This document shows, one piece after another, positions 1-12,369 of a stretch of DNA of 64,000 nt. This stretch comes from Karalla daura (taxonomy: Eukaryota > Chordata > Actinopteri > Chaetodontiformes > Leiognathidae). Location: the NCBI GenBank assembly GCA_029224185.1, contig CM055198.1, forward strand, positions 20,501,419 to 20,565,418, in the 5' to 3' direction. Each line of letters starts with the position of its first letter. Positions within the stretch are counted from its first letter, which is position 1. Under the pieces are notes generated by a model. That model searched no databases and had not been told where the DNA came from. It saw nothing but the letters and a program-made list of their open reading frames with translations. The position numbers were made by a program, and so were the translations under genes.

Positions 1-59
1 TCACTGAACTGCAACAAAAGCCTTTTTTAAGCCGTCTGTCCCAGAACATTTATTCATTA

Positions 60-310
60 TATGACCCGTTTTGTACCCAGTAGTGTTGTAGGGATCTTCC
101 AGTGTCCAGTGCCATAGCGTAATAGGTCAAAGGCATGTAATACACACAGTATATGTCCCACAGGTCACACAAACCATTTACAGTGATTTAGATTCTACAA
201 ACAAACTAAGCATGCATGCTTTTGGCCTGTGGGAGGACATGCAAACAATACACAAAAACAGGTCCTGGTCCAACCCAAGGTCCAATACACTGAGCTGCTT
301 TATAATGTAA
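60..310 (-). mobile_element. Diverged tRNA-like dispersed repeat, copy 1
   Basis: A degenerate copy of a repeat that recurs at least twelve more times in this window. The + strand shows the landmark order seen in fuller copies: a sentence like 'acaggtcacacaaacca', 'gatttagattctac', 'catgcatgcttttggcctgtgggagg', then 'acatgcaaac'. The element's presumed sense strand (tRNA-like head first) is therefore the minus strand. It is heavily mutated and non-coding. Family membership is by eye, and exact ends are uncertain. Confidence 0.6.
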
Positions 311-320
311 ATGTACATTA

Positions 321-2708
321 TTTTGCAACATAACAGATTATGTAGTGTACCTTAAACAGAAAAAAGCCCTTTAAGTTGTTGAGTGCTTAAGGAGGGAGTA
401 CATCTTAAAGCAAATTGCTGCTTCAGTGTTCATCCTTGTACATCCATCCTCTCTTGCACTCTGTTTTACAATGGGCAGGAACAGAGCTTCATCTTCCTCT
501 GGTTGTGATAAGCCTGTCACATGACACTGTGTCCTCCGGCCTGAGGCTGCAGTGCTGTCCACCATGACACGGTGCTGCCCTGTCTCTTCCAGTCAGCGTC
601 ATCACATTATGTGTTTTACTATTGTTGTAGTAGCTGAATGAATTGGACTGAGCATCGGGGGCAGAAAGTGGATAGAAAGCAGTTCCAATAAGAACAACAA
701 TAGCAGTGACAAGAAAAAACATGACTAAAGCATGAATGATATCAACACAGTCATCATCCAGGTTGAAATGACAGCTTTTTAAACCACATTGTGTCTGCAA
801 AGGTTTTTGGCTTTTTTGCTTTTTGTTTCGCCCCCACAGGTTTTCAGAAAGTGTTTAATTCATCATTTGGTGCCACAGGTGCTTCGGGATTCAACGCCTA
901 TAGTTGTTTTTTCCCCAGATCACCTTGATGGAGGATTCGGTGAAAAGAGTCTTTCCTTGACAGCAGTATGAATCTGAATACACAGCGAGAATGAAAAGAC
1001 TGCGCGCTGAAGAGGTTTCTTAGTGTGGAGCAAACACTACGTCGACAGACGCAGCGTCCATAGATCTGTTTTAATAACTCTCAGCAACATTATGAAAAGA
1101 GAGTTTTCATATAAGCTTAGTTTGTGGGTGCCCAGCCTTAAGTGTTTACACAGAGAGTGCAGGAGCTGAAATTTATCTCCGAGGCCAGAGGTTGAATTTG
1201 CAGCCATATAAATGTGCTGGAAATAAGCGCTCCTGATGTGGCGGATGCCCCGCAGCCACATTACATTTTTCCTTTTTACTGCAGTCGGAAGCTGATGTTT
1301 ATTTCTCCAAAAAACACCCAGAAACCTGCACGGACTGAGAAATAAATGTAATACAATAAAAATGTCAATGATGAGGTCAATCATATTAATCCAACACTTT
1401 GATTAATGTCTCTAATGAGAGACATACATTCACCTTCATCCTCTCTGTGTGTAGGGTGTGTTATGCTGTTTACATGCATGGATGTGTACACACCAGGGGC
1501 AGCACATTTTTCACATCAATGGGTTCTTAAATCCCCTTTCAGACCTACTTACTGCCCCGTATTAACCCACACACACACATATAGTACACACCAGTGACAG
1601 GTGTCCCACCCTGGCGGCTCGTGGAAGCAGGTTAGTGGCTCTCTCATTACGTGCCATTACTGCTTGGCTGTTTGGAGGGGCATCTGGCAGCCAAGCGCAG
1701 CACAGGAAACGCCAGGAAGTGGCGGCCATCAGAAGTCAGCCAGGAGAGCATGAAAAGGAAATCCTGCTTCATTTACTGGAGAATAAGTGCTAGTCAGGCT
1801 CTCTCTCTCTCCCTCCTTCTCTCTTTCTCTCTCTGCTCCTTGTTGTAGTCAGACTTCTTTGTTTATTCTGGAGCTTTGTTGCAGGACAGTGAGTTTTTTT
1901 TGTGTCCGACTCTTGGCTGCAGAACAGTCGGTCAACCCTCTTGAAGCAATGTATTTGATGGGGTGACCGTGAGCATCTGGGCAGGACGATAGAGCAGAAG
2001 GAGAGGGCTGCGATTTGTTTGTCCAAACGGAATAAAAGACCGACTCCTGCCTTGAAGCGTGGGGGAAAATGCCAGTCGTGCCAGCTTAAACACCTGCATC
2101 CTACACGGATTTGGGCATAATTGGCATAATTCAGTGACCAGCATGAAAACGTTATGTGTGGCCAGTTCAGTGTTCTTTTGTTGTGTGTTTTGCAAAGCAA
2201 GGCAGAGGACAAAGAGGTGCAGAAGTGTAGGTAAAACGTACTGAGGCGTGACAACAGTTGAAAGGGTGTTTTCAGACGAAAAGCATTTCCGAAAAGGGAA
2301 ATGGAGGATGAAAGACAACGGTGGCAAAAACCCAAGACAACTTAAATTGTTCATGTAATTGCCAGACCGCACGTAGCATCCAGGTGATTTCAAAGAAGTG
2401 AAACACAAAGAAAGACACAAAGAGAGGAAGTCAAGTCAGGCAAACAGAAGATTCACTGCCAAGGTTGGCTGAGAACGACTAATCATATCTGAATGTGTGT
2501 AAAATTTCCAGATCATGTTTGAGGCCGACAGGAACTAAGAATACTGACTAACTTGACTTGTTGACAAAGAGCTAACTATAATTATCGAGACAGTACAAAG
2601 TATTGATCACACTCGTTCCTCACATTTCTTATTCCGTCTCTTTTTGACTGTTAAAGCAGCATATTGACAGCACCCTGACCAGTTGTATATCAAAATGTGC
2701 AGCTTGAA
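321..2708. other. Gene-free stretch
   Basis: No exon with credible splice sites or recognisable protein was seen on either strand. The open frames here are short, and none resembles a known domain. A short CT-rich run lies near 1800-1832. The stretch could be intergenic or part of a large intron of a longer upstream transcript. Confidence 0.5.
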
Positions 2709-2788
2709 AAAACTCAGCATGCTTCTTCTCTGCCTTAGCAAGTCACTTAGCAGATTTGCTAAGGCAGAGAAGAAGCATCCTGAGTTTT
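2709..2788. repeat. Near-perfect inverted repeat (hairpin), 33-bp arms
   Basis: The left arm at 2709-2741 and the right arm at 2756-2788 are reverse complements over 33 bases with a single mismatch (the base following 'actcag'). They are separated by a 14-base loop (2742-2755). A transcript of either strand would fold into one long hairpin of about 80 nt. The near-perfect pairing points to a recent inverted duplication or a small foldback element. A microRNA-like precursor is possible, but natural precursors usually carry more bulges. No terminal target-site duplication was evident. Confidence 0.9.
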
Positions 2789-3728
2789 GCCTAAAAAAAA
2801 GAAGAAAATCCCATAAGAAATTAATGGAATGACATTGAATGACATCAGTTTTTCATGACACTCTGGCAGCCCTGCACTTTGGGGGATTTTCTTGTTAAAT
2901 ATTTATAATTATCTAAAATGATTCACTCATTGTTGACTGGAAACAGCTGGGTGAGTAACCTGAAGTGACCACAACCGGCGGGGTTAAACAAGTCAAATGA
3001 TATCAGAGATTTACGAGATTTACACATTTTCACACGTGGCAGAAGCAGGAATTCTTGTTCTGCTGCGGCGGACAAAGCTTTCATTTCACTTCACACTACA
3101 CATCTGTGTTTCATGCCCCCATTCCTCCAGAAACTGTGAAAGTAGATCTGCGACAGGTCCTCCAAACGCCATTTCACCCTGGACACCAAAACAAAATCGT
3201 TTCCTTGAACAAACCAAGCACCTCTGGTGACAGAGGGATGGAACGAAATGTCAAGATCTGACAACCTGGAGGTGAGAATGATCCGAACGAATCCTGCCCT
3301 CTGAGGGTTTTCCTCTCCAAAACTACGGATCGATCACTGCGGATCGGTAATTAGATCTGTGTGTGGTTGAAGAATAAGAAAACAGTTGCATCCCGATCGA
3401 TGCAGAAACGTAAAGATAGGCAAGGGCGTTGGATGCTGAAAGAAACCTGGAACGAGTGGAGAATGAAATGATGGACAGAGCGAGGAGGGAGAGATTCCCT
3501 CTGCAGTGTTGAAGGTGAATACCAATGCTCCGTGGCCCAGATCAAAGTGCTGCCCTCCTCTTATCCTTCTGCTCATCTCCTCTTCCTCACTCCGTCCCTC
3601 ACTCACTCGTCCCTCCCACACCTCCAACCCCTCCCCCCCACACCAAGTTTTTCTCTCATCCGGCCCTCTGTCTCATCTGTTTCTCTGCCCCGACACTTTC
3701 AGCTCTCCTGCATTCATCACCGTTCGCC

Positions 3729-3760
3729 TTCCTCCTCCTCCTCCTCCTCCTCCTCCTCCT
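3729..3760. repeat. (CCT)n trinucleotide microsatellite
   Basis: About ten uninterrupted CCT units in a pyrimidine-rich neighbourhood (about 3560-3830). It produces artefactual Ser/Leu/Pro-rich open frames in all + frames. Confidence 0.95.
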
Positions 3761-3887
3761 TCCATCCTCCTTTTTCTTCTGGTCACTCCTCCCTTCATGC
3801 CTGCCCTCCTCCCCGGCCCTCTGTTTTCTCTTTTTACTCTCACGGATGGTGTGAGAAATGATCCACACCCAGACTACCACCACCCCC

Positions 3888-3888
<1 letters not shown>

Positions 3889-3919
<31 letters not shown>
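3889..3919. repeat. (CA)n microsatellite
   Basis: An uninterrupted run of about 15 CA units. Confidence 0.95.
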
Positions 3920-3921
<2 letters not shown>

Positions 3922-4100
3922 CACATACACACTGCCTTTCTCTCAGTTGTGTGTGAGGGATTGTGTAGTTGCAGTAGCCTGGCTATCTCCAAATAGCCCA
4001 TAAATCACGGATGTTTGGCATGGCGGGGAGAGACGGCCAGCCAGGGCACCACCATTAACGCAGCTGAGCCACACTCATCACTGCACCCCCCCCCCTCCCC

Positions 4101-4101
<1 letters not shown>

Positions 4102-4165
<64 letters not shown>
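4102..4165. repeat. (CA)n microsatellite, long
   Basis: An uninterrupted run of about 32 CA units preceded by a C-rich stretch (4085-4100). Confidence 0.97.
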
Positions 4166-4167
<2 letters not shown>

Positions 4168-5454
4168 CCATTTCATTACCCTCTCATCCCCTCACCCCCC
4201 ACCCATGTCAGCAGAGAGTTTCCTCTGTGTGCTGAGCATGCGCTATGACCACCCGCTACTAAATCAGTCAATCAAACAGCATTACGACTGTGCCGTCTGT
4301 GAGTTATTAATGAAGCAGGAATGTCAAATATTAAGCAGTTCCAGCTTCTAAAATGTGAAGTTTTACCATCTATATCTCATTTGGTTTGCAGGCTTGGTGC
4401 AGTCCACTGATGTTACCTGCACCAGAGATGTTTCCTATATTACTATTTATTTATTTATTATTTCACATATTAGAGATATTGTGGTGTGTTTGGAGATGTT
4501 TTATGTTAAAAGATCCATGTTAGATATTATTATGCTCTATTTATTGTGAAGTCAAGAGTTGATGCCTCTCTGTGCTCGAGGTTTCTTGAATTTTCCTCAA
4601 GGGAATGAAAACAGTGTCTTGTATTATATTATGTTATCTCACATTATCTCATCTCATCTTAAAAATCTCTCCTACTCCAGCTCGTTAATTTACAACGATA
4701 ACTGGTACCTTCCCAGAGAGGCTAGAGGATAATAAAGACATATGGTCTCATTTTGCCGTTATGGTCTATTTGACAAACTCTGCAGCTCCCTGGGCCTTAA
4801 GAGCTTTGCAGCATTGTGATGCAGACACCCAAAGCATACCTCCACTGCACTCGTTTTCAGCCCGACAGGGCAAGTGATTCTGGCTCAAAAATAAATAATG
4901 AAAACCTCAGAGATGGACTTGACACGACCGGCTCAGCATCAGGGAAGACAGAAAAAGAGAGGAAGTGTGTATCAGCACACACACAGTGGAACATTTAGCA
5001 GCTGAGGGGCTTTTCACATCAAGCCCGAGTCCAAATGAATGACCTGTTGCTCCATGCATGCTGGGGTTGTAAACATCTTTAAAAAAAAGTTGATATTTTT
5101 CAACTCAAAAGTGGAGAAAATGTCAATACTTAATTGACAGCTCATTTCACCTGCAGCCAAGTGACCTAAACGGGTTATTTCAAGGTTTAAAATAAGCAAT
5201 AAGGCTTTTCAGAATATGCTGAGGATGAAATTTGCAATACAGAAAGTGAAATACAGCTGACACGTTAGGACCGTCTGCTCACTGTCATTCACATTTCTCA
5301 TGCTCGCACAGCAGCTAAACATAGAAACAGAGTGGAAAATAAATTCAGTCTGAGGATTTCTCACAGTGGTAGACGTTAATTAAGAAGTTAGACACGCTCT
5401 GCATCCGCCTTGCTGGCTTCGAGGCAAATGCAGATTTTATACTAATGTTGTCTG

Positions 5455-5710
5455 TTAAGGTAACATGGTGGAACTAGCATCTCACAGTTAAAAGGTCCAC
5501 AGTTCAAATCCCATTTGGACCGAGAACCTTTCTGTGTGCCGTGTGTTTTCAGTTTCATCCCAGAATCCAAAAACATGCATATTTAGCCCGATTTGAGGCT
5601 CTAAACTGCACCTGGGTGTGAGCCTGACCTATCCAGAGCCTGTTTGCACTGGGAGAGGCTCCAGCAGACCACTGTGACACCATTTGGGTACGATAACAGA
5701 TTTTCAAGTT
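5455..5710 (+). mobile_element. Diverged tRNA-like dispersed repeat, copy 2 (head visible)
   Basis: This copy reads in the presumed sense direction. A tRNA-like head has a B-box-like 'agttcaaatccc' (5512-5523). It is followed by 'acctttctgtgtg', 'aatccaaaaacatgcat', 'aggctctaaactgcacctgggtgtgag', 'cctatccagagcctg' and 'gagaggctccagcagacc'. This block order matches the other copies in reverse. The RNA polymerase III box suggests a tRNA-derived SINE ancestry; no intact promoter or tail remains. Confidence 0.65.
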
Positions 5711-8420
5711 TCGTGTGAATTTAACTGTGAGTTAGTTAGTTCTTGCCCCACAGCGAGAAGTTAAAAGTTGTGCGGTCTTTCTGTTTTAGCGCCATCTGTT
5801 TTGCGCTGGCAGTAGACAACCACTGAGCTTCCCCAATTTCCTTCTCCGCCGAGAACCGAGAAGCATCCGAACCCTCGCAGCCGCTCAGCGAGCTGCATCT
5901 CGCTGTTTGGAAGCCAACGTGTTGAGCCCCAGCTGAGCTCCAGTCAGCCAACAGATGGATTATACTCCGTCACTGTGATGCATGGCTTTCATTTACCAGT
6001 TTGCTGAATGTGTGCTGTAGTCACTCATTGCTATTCATTGCTCCTAAATGCCTCTCTATATGATGGCCGTTTTATTAGCCTACAATGCTAACGTGGGGTT
6101 CTCCCCCCCACCGCCTGTCTAATCCCTGTGTGTGTGAGTAGGGGGACAGGGAGCCATAATGCCAGCCTGTTATTGAGCTGTAATCCCACTTTCTATCCCT
6201 CTCTCCATTTTCCACATTAAAAAAAGGGGGAATTGAGGCAAATAGATTAATGAGGCTGTTTGTTGGTACGGGCAGGATCATTTCAACAGGTGCGTCTGAA
6301 AATCTAATCTCATTCGGTCTGTGTTGTTCATCTGCTTTATCCTCCAGGAAGTTTTGAGCAGTAAACCTGCTACTGTAGCACCCAATTCCAGCACTCCCGA
6401 TTGTTGGAACAGTTCAAGTTTGTGACCCGTGAAAGAAGTGAACAAGCAGCCGTGGGAGGGAACGCTCAAAGCAATTGCGATTCTTTTCATCTCCTCAGCT
6501 TGTTCAAAACAGATGCTCTGCTTGTCAGCTATGGGACAGACACTCTAATGTATTGGTCTGGATGTGTCAGTACTATGCAAATTGATATTCATTTAAATAT
6601 GCACTTCTCATCGTCAAATCATGGTGGGCCTTCCAACGCTGCAGTCTGCCCATCTGCTAGTACGATACATATTCATTTTTGAGTGTTTTTGCCGACTGTA
6701 CAGTACATGCATCCTGAGATGGCTTCTTCAGTCTGCTCTCATAAATGCACAGCCATATTAAAACTCTTACATGGAGTCATGGGACTATGATTGGGAACAG
6801 GAAGCGAGATTACTGATATTGTTTAATTTCCCTCGGGTCCACTGTCAGAGAAGCGCCTGGAAGCATATGGCCGCCTGCCTGTTGCATTTTATATGCGCTC
6901 GGTGAGACCAACATGTTTTTGTTTGCTTTCATATATGTGTTGTACTGTAGATGGATACATATGATTTTTTTTTCCAAATCAAGCAATCTCAATCACATCA
7001 GTCTGACTGTGAGTTTCTACGTAAATGTTGCACGGCTTCGATTCCAGTTTAAGCTTTGAGCGTTCCCTGTTTGACAGATGGGTCAGGCAGTTTTTGCCGA
7101 CCTCTCGGTGTGTACTGAACCCGCCAGCCCGTGCCTCTCAGCCACCTGTGTCTCCCCCCGTATAGCCCCGTGTCCCATGCGACGTGGATGATTGATACGT
7201 CAGGCAGTTTGCTGGCCACCTCTCAGGTCCTTTTGCCACTCAGGTCTCATCCCTGGGGGTGAGGGCTGACAGGTTTGCCGCGCAGTTCCACAGCTATATG
7301 TCAACCTTCACAGTATGGATGATAAATGAAATATATTCTCTCGCAGCTTTCTTTCCCTTTACATCTTTTTCTTAGGCTCCTGTTTTTATTGTCTTGATTC
7401 TTCTTTCCTCTCTCTCTCTCTCTCGCCTGCCCAGACCAGCTCAGTCTCAGAATCTCTTATTAGTTTTTGAGTGAAGGAGCTGGCATGCAGATGTCTCAGA
7501 CACAGTTGTTAGGTCTGTAACCTGTCAAAGAAACTTATCCAGATGCATTAACACATGCAGGAACTTTTTATGCTTCATACTTTATGTGTATGTGTGTGCG
7601 TGCACGCACAGAGGAGATAGACTTCTCTTGTTTGTGGTTGCACACTGTGCTCTCCACCAGTGGGTGCAGAGATGTGCACGTGCACCTTTCACATTTCACC
7701 ACATGCGTGTACGAAACACTCATGTGCATGTGTAATTGGATGTAAATGAGGGAAGACTGGGCCCAACATGATTTGTTTGACAGTTCTGGCATCACCGGCA
7801 TGCCAATCTGATGGTGAACACCCCGGGACTGGCAGATCTGTCCATCATGTCCCAGTTCCAGGCCTTCTCAGGAGAGGGAGGCAGGCAGGGGAGAGGACTT
7901 CTGGGAAGGGTGTAGGAAAGCACAAAAGTAAAGTATTGGAGAAGAGTCGGTCAGTGGGTTCAAAGGAAAAAAGCAGGAGCAGGAAAAAAGGGGCGCATGG
8001 GGAGTTGATGCTTCTTGTCCTCCTTGTTGAAAGTCTCTGCACAGACTCTGCAGTCGTAGATCCTCCACAGGCACAAGACCCTGTCTGAGACACAGAGAAG
8101 ATGGTAGGTGAGCGGGCAAGAATAACTTTCAACTTTAGATAGGAAACAGAGACAGACCTGTCCATTTAAAATGACACACACAGTTGTTTCTCATTTGCTT
8201 TGTACTCCAAAGCCACAAATTGACAGTATCAGCTTTGGCACTGTCGCTTTTTCCCACTCGTACTGCAACACTATGGAAATGCCCAAATGGTCACAGCTAT
8301 GCAGTTGATCAGATAGTTATACTGCAGAGGAGAGTGAGTCTGGAATAACACTTGACTGATAAAGCAGAATTATTGGAGGAGAGGACATCGAGTTAGAGCC
8401 CACACTCACATAGCCGTGTG
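5711..8420. other. Gene-free stretch
   Basis: Mixed-composition unique DNA with short CT runs (about 7408-7425). No recognisable exon, RNA gene or long repeat was found. Open frames on both strands are short and unrelated to anything I know. Confidence 0.5.

Positions 8421-8453
<33 letters not shown>
8421..8453. repeat. (TA)n microsatellite
   Basis: TA repeated about 16 times with one interruption (TACA). It is the first member of a microsatellite cluster running to 9231. Confidence 0.95.
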
Positions 8454-8578
8454 GGTCACACACTCTCCATCTGAATCTAAACTATTTTCCTCCAGTGTTA
8501 CTGGAATTGGAAGTGGGCAAGAAGATGGGACATAGACATAATATGATATCAGACCCTTCTCCTGCATTGAAACACTCA

Positions 8579-8582
<4 letters not shown>

Positions 8583-8608
<26 letters not shown>
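8583..8608. repeat. (CA)n microsatellite
   Basis: Thirteen CA units. Confidence 0.95.
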
Positions 8609-8609
<1 letters not shown>

Positions 8610-8708
8610 GCTCCTACATTCTGCAGAGCAAATGAGTGAGAAACATGCTGCATCATAAACCTTAAATATCCCTCAATTAAACTGTACTGAATGTGCGTAT
8701 GTGCATGG

Positions 8709-8710
<2 letters not shown>

Positions 8711-8762
<52 letters not shown>

Positions 8763-8776
8763 ATGTGTGTGTGTGT
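8711..8776. repeat. (GT)n microsatellite
   Basis: About 33 GT units with two interruptions. It is opposite in sense to the flanking CA runs, so the region could fold back on itself. Confidence 0.95.
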
Positions 8777-8840
8777 TTACATGTCACATTGCTCCAGCTC
8801 AATTTAACTAGCAGCTGCCCCGTGCATGTCATGCTCTCTG

Positions 8841-8920
8841 CACAAACACACACTCACACACACACACACACACACACACCGAAATGTGAGACACACACAC
8901 TCACTCTCACACACACACAC
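8841..8920. repeat. Two (CA)n runs
   Basis: CA-rich runs at about 8841-8879 and 8890-8920, separated by a short spacer. Confidence 0.95.
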
Positions 8921-9050
8921 TGCCAGTGTCCTCCAGACAGTGTCAGTGGGTGTTAGACAGCTGCAGTTTAAGGGAAATTACTGAGCTTTTATAATGAATG
9001 CAGCGTTGTTACCTGTGGGTAGACTATAGAAACATAGACACACGCAAACG

Positions 9051-9076
9051 CACACACACACACACACACACACACA
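9051..9076. repeat. (CA)n microsatellite
   Basis: Thirteen CA units. Confidence 0.95.
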
Positions 9077-9190
9077 TATCCCGCAGGGAAGACTGGATTA
9101 ACACACAGAGATGAGGACTGCTCAATCACTATGGTTACACAGATGGGCCCCAGAGAGAAGCCGGCCAGCACCCAGGCTGGAGGCAAATGA

Positions 9191-9194
9191 CACA

Positions 9195-9231
<37 letters not shown>
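9191..9231. repeat. (CA)n microsatellite
   Basis: About 20 CA units, the last member of the 8.4-9.2 kb cluster. Confidence 0.95.
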
Positions 9232-9236
<5 letters not shown>

Positions 9237-9879
9237 GTCACGTGCATTCTGGAAGGTTCCCCTTCTCCGCTCTTCAATCAGTCAAATTTGTGAATGAGCC
9301 TTTGAGTTGATGCACCATAATAATTTTTTGCACCTCAGACTAATAAAGGTAAAATTAAGTTAATGTCAAGTTCAATTTTGAAATTCGAGACCCTTACCTC
9401 TCCTTACAAAATGCAAAATGATTGCGCTTTTCTTTGGGAACCACAAATCATTGTGTGGATTTGATTTAGCTGCTGCCATGGCTGCATTTTTACTCCAGCT
9501 CTGGCTTTTTCTCAGAAGTGCCCCACTGTGCTTCCTCGTCCTGTCTGTGTATTTAACTCTGCCTTTAGGCCCTGCAGAATACGGCCCATGACAGCACAGC
9601 AGACAGATTCCCCTTCCTCCTCACACTATAAAGTTTCATTGTCCCTTTTCTCATCAGGGAATTGTAGTAGATATAGCATTAAAGTGAGCGATATCGCTTG
9701 TGTGTGCTCCATATCCGCTGGGACAGGCAGGGAATATATCACTGTGAGGAAAAAGGGGAATTGGGGCAGAGGAAGATGCTTTAGGACTTTTCTATTCTCC
9801 TGCTCACTCCGGTACTGTATGTGGGGTTAAATCACATCTCCGGCTCGAACTCCCTTCACTTCTGTGCTCTCGTCTCCCC
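9232..9879. other. Gene-free stretch
   Basis: Unique sequence with no recognisable exon or repeat. Confidence 0.45.
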
Positions 9880-10313
9880 ATCTTCTCCCCTCTGTCCGTC
9901 CATTCTGCTCTCTTATCTGTCCCCCTGTCCCCGGGGGGGACACACGTTGTCATCCCTCCCATCTCCGAGGGCTCTGCAGCCTGACAACCCGGCAGCCTGT
10001 TGTCCCCCCGGGGGGGCGGGGGTGGCGGGGGGGAGGTGGTTTGGGTGCTTCAGGAGAAGGAAGGCAGGAGCAGAGATACATACGTGTAGACCTGAGGAGC
10101 GAAATAGGAGATGGAAACAGATCCAGGCTGTGGCGAAAAATAGAGCCGGGGATGATATAGGATGTGCACACATGCTTATAAGGAGCGCGGATGTAAACAG
10201 AGACGCTGTTTACACTTCGGTGCGGCTGCGAGATCCCGCTGTGTGCGATCTGAGGTCACTCAGTGCGCGTGAGCCTCCTCCGAGCTGCTTCAGACACATG
10301 GCGGACTATTCTT
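9880..10313. other. GC-rich block with G-runs and inverted FOX-type sites
   Basis: This block is clearly richer in G+C and CpG than its surroundings. It contains several long C and G runs (about 9929-9948 and 10004-10037), including a C6/G7 self-complementary segment. Further right, TGTAAACA (10192-10199) and TGTTTAC (10207-10213) form a tight inverted pair of forkhead-type core sites. It might be an orphan CpG island or enhancer. No start codon, splice donor or protein was recognised, so function is unproven. Confidence 0.4.
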
Positions 10314-10390
10314 AGCATGGTGACAAGACACTGTAGCCACTCGGGCTGCAGCTACACCTGTCTGCACTGGGACAGAGGCAAACCACAGAC

Positions 10391-10416
10391 AGACAGAGAG
10401 AGAGAGAGAGAGAGAG
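10391..10416. repeat. (GA)n microsatellite
   Basis: About 13 GA units. Confidence 0.9.
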
Positions 10417-10704
10417 CAATGACATATATGCATATAAATTGCATAGTTTTTAGGCCATGTGGTTCGCTGTGATCCTTTTCCCCGCGCTCATCTATTCTCA
10501 TCCACTTCCTCTCTGTAGATATCAGCCTCCATATTCCCCCCTTAATTCAGTGCAGTCCTATATTTATGTTTCCACACGTACATGCATCTTTCCTGACACT
10601 CATTTTCACATTCATTCATCATCATTGCCCCTACATCCAAGAGCGGGCAAATAAATCAATATGATATTGATACTGTCAGTGGGTGATTTGTTCATTTTTA
10701 ACAT

Positions 10705-10728
10705 GGGGGGGGGGGGGGGGGGGGGGGG
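10705..10728. repeat. Homopolymer of 24 G
   Basis: An uninterrupted run of 24 G on the + strand. Runs of this length are prone to sequencing and assembly length error and can form G-quadruplexes. Confidence 0.9.
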
Positions 10729-10979
10729 TCCAACCCCTAACCCAACTTAAAAGTAATTGGTGGTGTTAACAATTGAGATGCATTTTTTCATCCTTCTTTG
10801 GCACAAACTGATTGAATCTGACTTTGTCAAGATACTTACGCTCATCAATATCTTTCACTCTGTCATACGCTGACTCCATCGCCCATGAATCTTCCTGTCC
10901 CTGCATCTTAACTCTCATCACCCACCCATCCCTACATCCTTCTCTTCATCCATCGTTGCATCCATCCGTACTAATAACC

Positions 10980-11100
10980 TGCTGTCCATCCATCCATTAT
11001 CACAGGGAATATACCCTGGACAGGTCACAAACACCCCTCACCCACACTTAGGGGAAATTTAGAGCTTCTAATCGACTTTAATGCATGTTTTTTTGTTGAA
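10980..11100 (-). mobile_element. Dispersed repeat, partial copy 3
   Basis: Landmarks on the + strand: 'taccctggacaggtcac', 'cccacacttaggggaaatttagagcttctaatcgac', 'atgcatgttttttt'. The copy is truncated before the 'tgtgggagga' block. Confidence 0.55.
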
Positions 11101-12369
11101 TAATAACCCTCCATTTTGCCATCTATGTGTCTCCTTCCAACCTGTCTTTGTTTTGCTGTGTCTCTGACAGTCAGAGACCTTGCAGCAATGAGTCTGTCTG
11201 AGCTGTGACCAGACCTGCGCACACGTCGGCCCCGCCGTCAGCATGTGACTCGAGGCCCGGCTGGAGCTGCCAGACAAAGGCAGTCAAGTGCAAAACTAAT
11301 CTACCTATCCATTTGTCTGAGAGTGGCAGAGGCAGACGGAGGTGGTATAATTGTGCTGGCTGTTATAAGTATTGCCACCGCCTTTTGTTTCTCACGGTTA
11401 TGGAGGCCAGATTTCGCAGCCCGTTTTTACGGCGCTCTGTCTATCTCTAAGCTGTTTTAGATTGCACAGACACGCTGATAATTGAATGAAAAACAGTTCC
11501 TGCGTAGGTTGGTGTTGTGTGTACGCGTATGCAGGGTTTAAAGCCCAGCTGCATTTTATGAGCAATAAGCTGGTGTTTGTGATCCTCTGTGGATGCATAG
11601 ATAATGTGTGTCTTAGTCAGCAGACTCCGAGTCTGTATATGATAAACTGCGCTCGAGGTAATTGACTGAAAGGAGGTGAGACTGAGTTATAGGGGTGAGA
11701 GATGAAGCCATTTTGGGAATAGCATATATACATAAATAAGCATTAAAATCTAACACATTATGTCTCTATCCAGAGAGAATTTGAGTTCACACTTTACCGT
11801 GTTCTATACGATGGAAACATATCACCCAAGTGAATAAGAAATACGACTGTATAATATCATTGCATTGCATTAGCATTTCTTTCCATCCCTTTGCCCTTCT
11901 GACCAAAGCGCCCAGGTAGTTAAAATGTTAATGAGTTGGATCAGTTTAATAATGTCACTGGAGCAAGGCTCGTCAATCATGGCTTCGTATGGAATACCGT
12001 AACGCTGACATGAATACAGACTCGATGCAAATGAAGAGTCGTTACGGCCCTCGCCTTTACATACATCAGCGGAACGTTCGTCCTTTTTATACTTTCCTTT
12101 AGAAAACCAGCTTTTCTTTCCCTCTTGACTTTTTGTGCCGCTCTGCTCTCCTGCCTCGATCCCTCTCTCCGAGTCTTCGGGGCATTTCCCTTTCACTTTT
12201 GTTCCACGACTTCTGTTTTTCTGACAGGGAGCGAGTGGACTGCTCTCAGTGTTTTTCCGACACGTCACACTGCAGGAGCTGTGCCTCTTAACTAGACGTT
12301 AGCTTACATGGGTTGCACCAAAGTTGCACTCACGCTCATCTAATAGTGAGCACAGTAAGGCGGCATCCA
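11101..12369. other. Gene-free stretch
   Basis: No recognised exon or repeat. A 132-codon minus-strand open frame at 11870-12268 has no recognisable domain and ordinary intronic composition. Confidence 0.45.

Larger units (their letters stand above)
2789..5454. other. Gene-free stretch with simple repeats
   Basis: Apart from the simple repeats listed separately (a CCT run and two CA runs between 3729 and 4165), I see only AT-rich unique sequence. No exon was recognised. Confidence 0.5.

Noticed and set aside
1932..2420. 162-codon minus-strand open frame overlapping another at 1790-2335
   Set aside because: Two overlapping frames of similar length and no known motifs argue for chance. Composition is not coding-like.
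11870..12268. 132-codon minus-strand open frame, Lys/Ser-rich
   Set aside because: No recognisable domain, no acceptor/donor pair and no neighbouring exon. Frames of this length occur by chance in a 64-kb window.
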